From positions 82,511 to 146,510 of the IMG/VR virus record IMGVR_UViG_3300020469_000011: DNA of 64,000 bases; one strand, given 5' to 3'. This document shows, in pieces, positions 61,435 through 64,000 of the stretch. The notes under the pieces are model-generated. The model did not search any database and was not told the DNA's origin. It worked only from the letters and a program-made list of their open reading frames with translations. Made by a program: the position numbers and the translations under genes. This DNA comes from a virus. Positions within the stretch are counted from its first letter, which is position 1; each line of letters starts with the position of its first letter.

Positions 61435-61748
61435 AAAAATTTAAAGAATTTATTTCAGAGAATACCAAAAGAATACCGAGAAAAAAAGGACAACGTAGAA
61501 ACAGTCCAAATCATTCTGACCTATATACAGATGAGAATCCAAAAGGAACCATACATGGTTTAAAGTTTGCTACAGTTGATGATGCAGAAAAAAGTGTTAA
61601 TAAAATTGAAAATTCAAGTAGATCACATGCTCATAAAATTCAAGCAGCAATTGCTATGGAACAAAGAGCAAGAGTTATGAAAAAAGTATCAGCAGCAAAT
61701 GTTTATAGAAAATTCATAAACAAAATGAAAAAGAAATCAAACAAATGA
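61431..61748 (+). CDS. Small very basic protein with capsid-targeting-like N-terminus
   Basis: The 105-residue product opens MKKFKEFISENTKRIPRKKG. The body holds a conserved phage element 'GTIHGLKFATVDDAEKSV' followed by 'SRSHAHKIQAAIAMEQRARV' (residues about 44-83) and a Lys-rich tail. Size, charge and leader all resemble T4 internal proteins I-III, which enter the cell with the DNA. It is coupled on both sides by 4-base overlaps. Confidence 0.7.
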   Translation: MKKFKEFISENTKRIPRKKGQRRNSPNHSDLYTDENPKGTIHGLKFATVDDAEKSVNKIENSSRSHAHKIQAAIAMEQRARVMKKVSAANVYRKFINKMKKKSNK

Positions 61749-62362
61749 AAACTTTTAATCAGTTTCTAATAGAAAAGAAAAACTCTTCCATTGAGCTTCT
61801 TGGTTGGCCAAGAGCAGATGAATTTACAGGATTAAAAATGAAATACACTGAAAAATTGAAAATTGCAAAAGAAAATTCTAAAAAAGTTGGAGATGGATCT
61901 ACAAGAACAGTTTTTGAAATTGATTTTAAAAATAAACCTACAGTAATGAAAATAGCAAAAAACGAAAAGGGTTTAAGACAAAATTTATCTGAAGTTAATG
62001 TATATAAAAAATATAATAATAATCCACCATTCATGTTACCTATGATTGATTGGGATGATAATGATGATGCTGATACGGCATGGATTCATGTGATGAAATC
62101 GGCTAAATTATCTGAAGGAATTTTTTATCGTTATTTTGATGTTACGTTTGAACAGTTTAGTAAAGCATTATCAGATTATATCAATAAAAATAAAAATGAT
62201 GACCTTAATAGATTGAATATAGTTAAATTCATAAAATTTGTTAAAGATAACGATTTAATGTTGGGTGAGTACAGACAAAAAAGTAATTGGGGTTCTTGGA
62301 AAGAAAAGCCAGTTATAATTGATGCTGGAGTTACCAGAACAAATCAGGAGTTAACTTTATAA
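61745..62362 (+). CDS. Kinase-fold-like protein with capsid-targeting-like N-terminus
   Basis: The 205-residue product opens MKTFNQFLIEKKNSS. It then shows a minimal protein-kinase-like layout: a Gly-rich strand 'VGDGSTRTVFEIDF' (about 48-61), Lys in 'VMKIAKNEKGLRQN' (about 68-81), an E-containing helix 'LSEVNVYKKY', and a late 'PVIIDAGVTR' (about 191-200) in the place of the DFG element. The usual HRD loop is not clear, though 'LGEYRQKSNWG' lies in that region. It may be an injected kinase or pseudokinase. It ends before the early promoter at 62.4 kb. Confidence 0.6.
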   Translation: MKTFNQFLIEKKNSSIELLGWPRADEFTGLKMKYTEKLKIAKENSKKVGDGSTRTVFEIDFKNKPTVMKIAKNEKGLRQNLSEVNVYKKYNNNPPFMLPMIDWDDNDDADTAWIHVMKSAKLSEGIFYRYFDVTFEQFSKALSDYINKNKNDDLNRLNIVKFIKFVKDNDLMLGEYRQKSNWGSWKEKPVIIDAGVTRTNQELTL

Positions 62363-62367
62363 AAAAC

Positions 62368-62396
62368 TTGACATTTTTAATAAATTATGTTAGAAT
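62368..62396 (+). promoter_or_regulatory. Sigma70-type early promoter (TTGACA-N17-TAGAAT)
   Basis: TTGACA at 62368-62373 and TAGAAT at 62391-62396 with a 17-base spacer, 31 bases before the 52-residue gene. It opens the tmRNA/redox/phosphate region. Confidence 0.75.
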
Positions 62397-62426
62397 AGTA
62401 TTTCTTAACTTTAATAATAAGGAATT

Positions 62427-62585
62427 ATGAAAAGAAGAAGAGGTAGAAAAGCTTCAAAAAGAACAGTTAGATGTACTATTTGTACTACTCATCGTTGGTT
62501 AGGAAACAATGAAGGTAGGTGGAATATCAACACAAAGAAAAAACATTACGCTACAAAAGAGCAGTTAAAAGAATTTACTTGTTGA
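62427..62585 (+). CDS. 52-residue basic protein with CxxC (zinc-ribbon-like)
   Basis: ATG at 62427 with TAAGGA upstream. It starts MKRRRGRKASKRTVRCTICT, giving a strongly basic N-terminus and C-T-I-C; a third Cys is the last residue. It may be a small nucleic-acid-binding protein. Its stop lies just before the tmRNA acceptor part. Confidence 0.5.
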   Translation: MKRRRGRKASKRTVRCTICTTHRWLGNNEGRWNINTKKKHYATKEQLKEFTC

Positions 62586-62589
62586 CCTG

Positions 62590-62840
62590 AAAAGATAATC
62601 GCTACGGACCCGAGTTGCGATACTCGGCGGCTCCACCAAGATAGCATTTTACGAAGTGCTATGTTAGGGGCCGAATAGATTCGACGTGGGATGAAAATAT
62701 CAGAGAGAGTAGATAGGGTGATGACCAACATCAAACCTTATAGTCGCAAACAACAATGACTATGCACCTGTACTTGCCGCAATAGCAGCATAATACAGCG
62801 GGGATTAGGGTTGTTCCTTGTTACTAAAACAACCCAATTA
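62590..62840 (+). ncRNA. ssrA: Circularly permuted (two-piece type) tmRNA
   Basis: The 3' acceptor part comes first: T-arm stem CCGAG/CTCGG and acceptor strand CGGCTCC, discriminator A and CCA ending at 62638. A 28-base intervening piece with a hairpin (62641-62662) follows. The 5' part then begins GGGGCCG at 62667, followed by the tmRNA-typical 'GATTCGACG'. GGGGCCG pairs with CGGCTCC over 7 bp and includes the G3-U70 pair needed by alanyl-tRNA synthetase. The tag frame runs from GCA at 62746 to TAA at 62793: ANNNDYAPVLAAIAA. A final hairpin (62808-62815/62828-62835) closes the gene. End coordinates are approximate. Confidence 0.9.
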
Positions 62841-62869
62841 ATTATTAACCCGTGTCTATTAAAGGAGAT

Positions 62870-63115
62870 ATGCAATTAGATATTAAAGGTTCGGTGGTTT
62901 TTAGACATATCACTTATCCAGATTGTGAAAAGTGTGAAGAAGGTGCAGAATTAATGCGAGAAAGAGGAATACGATTTGCTACAATAACTTGTGATAAATC
63001 ACTATTCGGTGCACTAATGGCTGAAACCAAATCACAAGACGTTCCACAATTTTTTGTAAAAGGCAAATATATTGGTGGTCTGACTGAATTGAAAGCTCAC
63101 TTAGAAACATTATAA
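62870..63115 (+). CDS. Glutaredoxin/thioredoxin-fold protein
   Basis: About 81 residues from ATG 62870. A GTG at 62852 is also possible, and AGGAG lies only 2 bases before the ATG, so the start is uncertain. It has the redox centre 'YPDCEKCEEG' (C-x2-C), cis-Pro motif 'DVPQFFVKGKYIGG' and the glutaredoxin C-terminal helix. It may reduce peroxiredoxin or ribonucleotide reductase. It follows the tmRNA. Confidence 0.75.
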   Translation: MQLDIKGSVVFRHITYPDCEKCEEGAELMRERGIRFATITCDKSLFGALMAETKSQDVPQFFVKGKYIGGLTELKAHLETL

Positions 63116-63136
63116 CACACATACACAGGAAAAATT

Positions 63137-63631
63137 ATGATTGTTCCAGAAAAGAACTTTAGAGTACGAATGGGTCCAGATTGGCACGATGCTACTACAG
63201 ATGATTATTTTAAAGGTAAAAGAGTAGTTGTGGTATCTTTACCAGGTGCATTTACACCTGTTTGTAGTAGTAAACAATTACCAGCTTTTGAAGCAGCATA
63301 TGACCAAATGGTTAGTTTAGGAGTTCATGCAGTTTATTGTATGAGCGTAAATGATAGTTTTGTAATGAATGCATGGGCAAGTAGTTTAGGAATTGAAAAA
63401 ATTGAAATGATTCCAGATGGAGATGGTCTATTTACAAGAGGTATGAATATGCTAGTAGATAAACCTTTTCAATGTTTTGGTCTAAGAAGCTGGCGTTATG
63501 CAATGGTAGTTGATAATAAAAAAGTAGAAAAGATGTTTATTGAAGAAGGATTTAACAATCTTGGACTTGATGACGATCCCTACGTAGAAAGCACGCCTGA
63601 TAAAGTTTTAGAGTATTTAAACTCAATCTAG
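63137..63631 (+). CDS. Peroxiredoxin (Prx5 type)
   Basis: The 164-residue protein has 'VSLPGAFTPVCSSKQLPAF' (peroxidatic Cys about 48, with the P-x3-T-x2-C pattern), 'CMSVNDSFVMNAWA' and 'DGDGLFTRGM'. It belongs to the Prx5/hybrid group, which is usually reduced by glutaredoxin or thioredoxin; the glutaredoxin gene lies 21 bases upstream. It detoxifies hydroperoxides in the infected cell. CAGGAAAAATT serves as ribosome site. Confidence 0.88.
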   Translation: MIVPEKNFRVRMGPDWHDATTDDYFKGKRVVVVSLPGAFTPVCSSKQLPAFEAAYDQMVSLGVHAVYCMSVNDSFVMNAWASSLGIEKIEMIPDGDGLFTRGMNMLVDKPFQCFGLRSWRYAMVVDNKKVEKMFIEEGFNNLGLDDDPYVESTPDKVLEYLNSI

Positions 63632-63696
63632 TTTACACTCAAATCCTAACATAAATCTAACAAAAAATACAAATTTATTGTCTATATACATAAGTG

Positions 63697-63714
63697 GGTT
63701 GCAGTAAAGCAACC
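63697..63714 (+). terminator. Hairpin between peroxiredoxin and phosphate carrier (no T-run)
   Basis: GGTTGC (63697-63702) pairs with GCAACC (63709-63714), loop AGTAAA, with an outer G-T. Lacking a T-run, it is more likely a processing or stability element. Confidence 0.35.
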
Positions 63715-63755
63715 TGCTCATTATAATAGATAATATCACAACAAAAGAGAGACTA

Positions 63756-64000
63756 ATGGATGCAACATTACTCTATACAGTTGTTGGATTTACGCTTGCA
63801 AGTTACTCGGTTATCGCTAATGATTCCGTTCAGACATTGGGTACTTGGATAGCTTCAAATTCTAGCAAATTTAAATGGTATTTTATGTGGATGGCAGCAA
63901 GTTTAGTGCTGTTGTTTACGCTTTGGTATGGTTGGTTTGTTAATAACGGTGACATATCATACGGCAGACTAACAAAAATTCCTTACCAAACAGTAGAATG
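63756..64000 (+). CDS. PiT-like inorganic phosphate transporter (partial, continues past window)
   Basis: ATG at 63756; 81 codons are visible with no stop. The first membrane segment is followed by 'YSVIANDSVQTLGTWIASN' (about 17-35), the A-N-D motif of PiT phosphate carriers, a second span (WMAASLVLLFTLWYGWF, about 46-62) and 'NNGDISYGRLTKIP'. PiT proteins import phosphate with Na+ or H+. It probably raises phosphate uptake in oligotrophic water. The assignment is from the N-terminal part only. Confidence 0.65.
   Translation, partial: MDATLLYTVVGFTLASYSVIANDSVQTLGTWIASNSSKFKWYFMWMAASLVLLFTLWYGWFVNNGDISYGRLTKIPYQTVE

Noticed and set aside
1-64000. Search for CRISPR arrays, insertion sequences, integrase or attachment sites
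   Set aside because: No regularly spaced repeats, transposase motifs, integrase or tRNA-overlapping duplicates were seen by eye.
1-64000. Search for photosystem genes and curli (csgF/csgG) genes known from marine T4-like phages
   Set aside because: None are present in the window, so cyanophage identity is unlikely and curli cannot be used to support a pelagiphage call.

Overview
The window is a strongly AT-rich stretch of a T4-like (Straboviridae-related) tailed-phage genome. It carries homologues of T4 baseplate genes (gp53, gp5, gp48, gp54 and a gp27-like hub), the gp4 head-completion protein, and the replication core gp43 (DNA polymerase), UvsX, gp41 helicase and gp61 primase. It also carries a large nucleotide-metabolism set (NrdA, glutaredoxin-NrdB fusion, ThyX, dCTP deaminase, SHMT, GMP synthase). 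There are no photosystem genes. The base composition, host-like sigma70 promoters, a PiT-type phosphate carrier and a circularly permuted tmRNA gene, as found in alphaproteobacteria, suggest a marine alphaproteobacterial host, most likely SAR11/Pelagibacter. The host assignment is inference.

Layout. 1-6.6 kb (minus): baseplate operon. 6.6-13.5 kb (plus): gp4, an SF2 helicase under its own early promoter, and three coupled genes whose products start with a capsid-targeting-like peptide, including a ligase/NMNAT-like fusion. 13.9-17.9 kb: three tandem collar-domain fibre genes and two assembly-type genes. 17.9-24.5 kb: Hsp20 behind a ROSE-like RNA thermometer, tRNA-Gly(ACC), RuvC-like nuclease, ThyX, DNA methyltransferase, tRNA-CAT and GuaA. 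24.5-36 kb: replication genes mixed with virion proteins. 36.3-39.4 kb: ribonucleotide reductase. 39.4-44.7 kb (minus): truncated AsnRS-like enzyme, small membrane or exported proteins, two more capsid-targeting-type proteins and an EF-hand membrane protein. 44.7-52.2 kb (minus): glycan cassette (Gmd, Fcl/ColC, ColD-type dehydratase, GT10, GT11, GT25 and GT2-like transferases). 52.2-57.8 kb (minus): SHMT, Dcd, virion and adhesin proteins. 57.9-62.4 kb (plus): four coupled capsid-targeting-type genes (GP88 domain, unknown, basic protein, kinase-like). 62.4-64 kb: early promoter, small zinc-ribbon-like protein, permuted tmRNA, glutaredoxin, peroxiredoxin and the start of a phosphate carrier.

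The most striking pattern is a cohort of ten proteins, in four places, that share an N-terminal peptide of the form M-K-x-F-x-x-F-[IL]-x-E. This closely resembles the T4 internal-protein capsid-targeting sequence cut by the gp21 prohead protease. If this is right, the phage packages and injects an enzyme cocktail (nucleotidyltransferase, ligase/NMNAT-like, kinase-like, GP88 protein and others). Regulation is also unusually visible: near-consensus sigma70 promoters with exact 17-bp spacers, a thermometer overlapping a small upstream ORF, and a terminator-like hairpin that hides a Shine-Dalgarno sequence.
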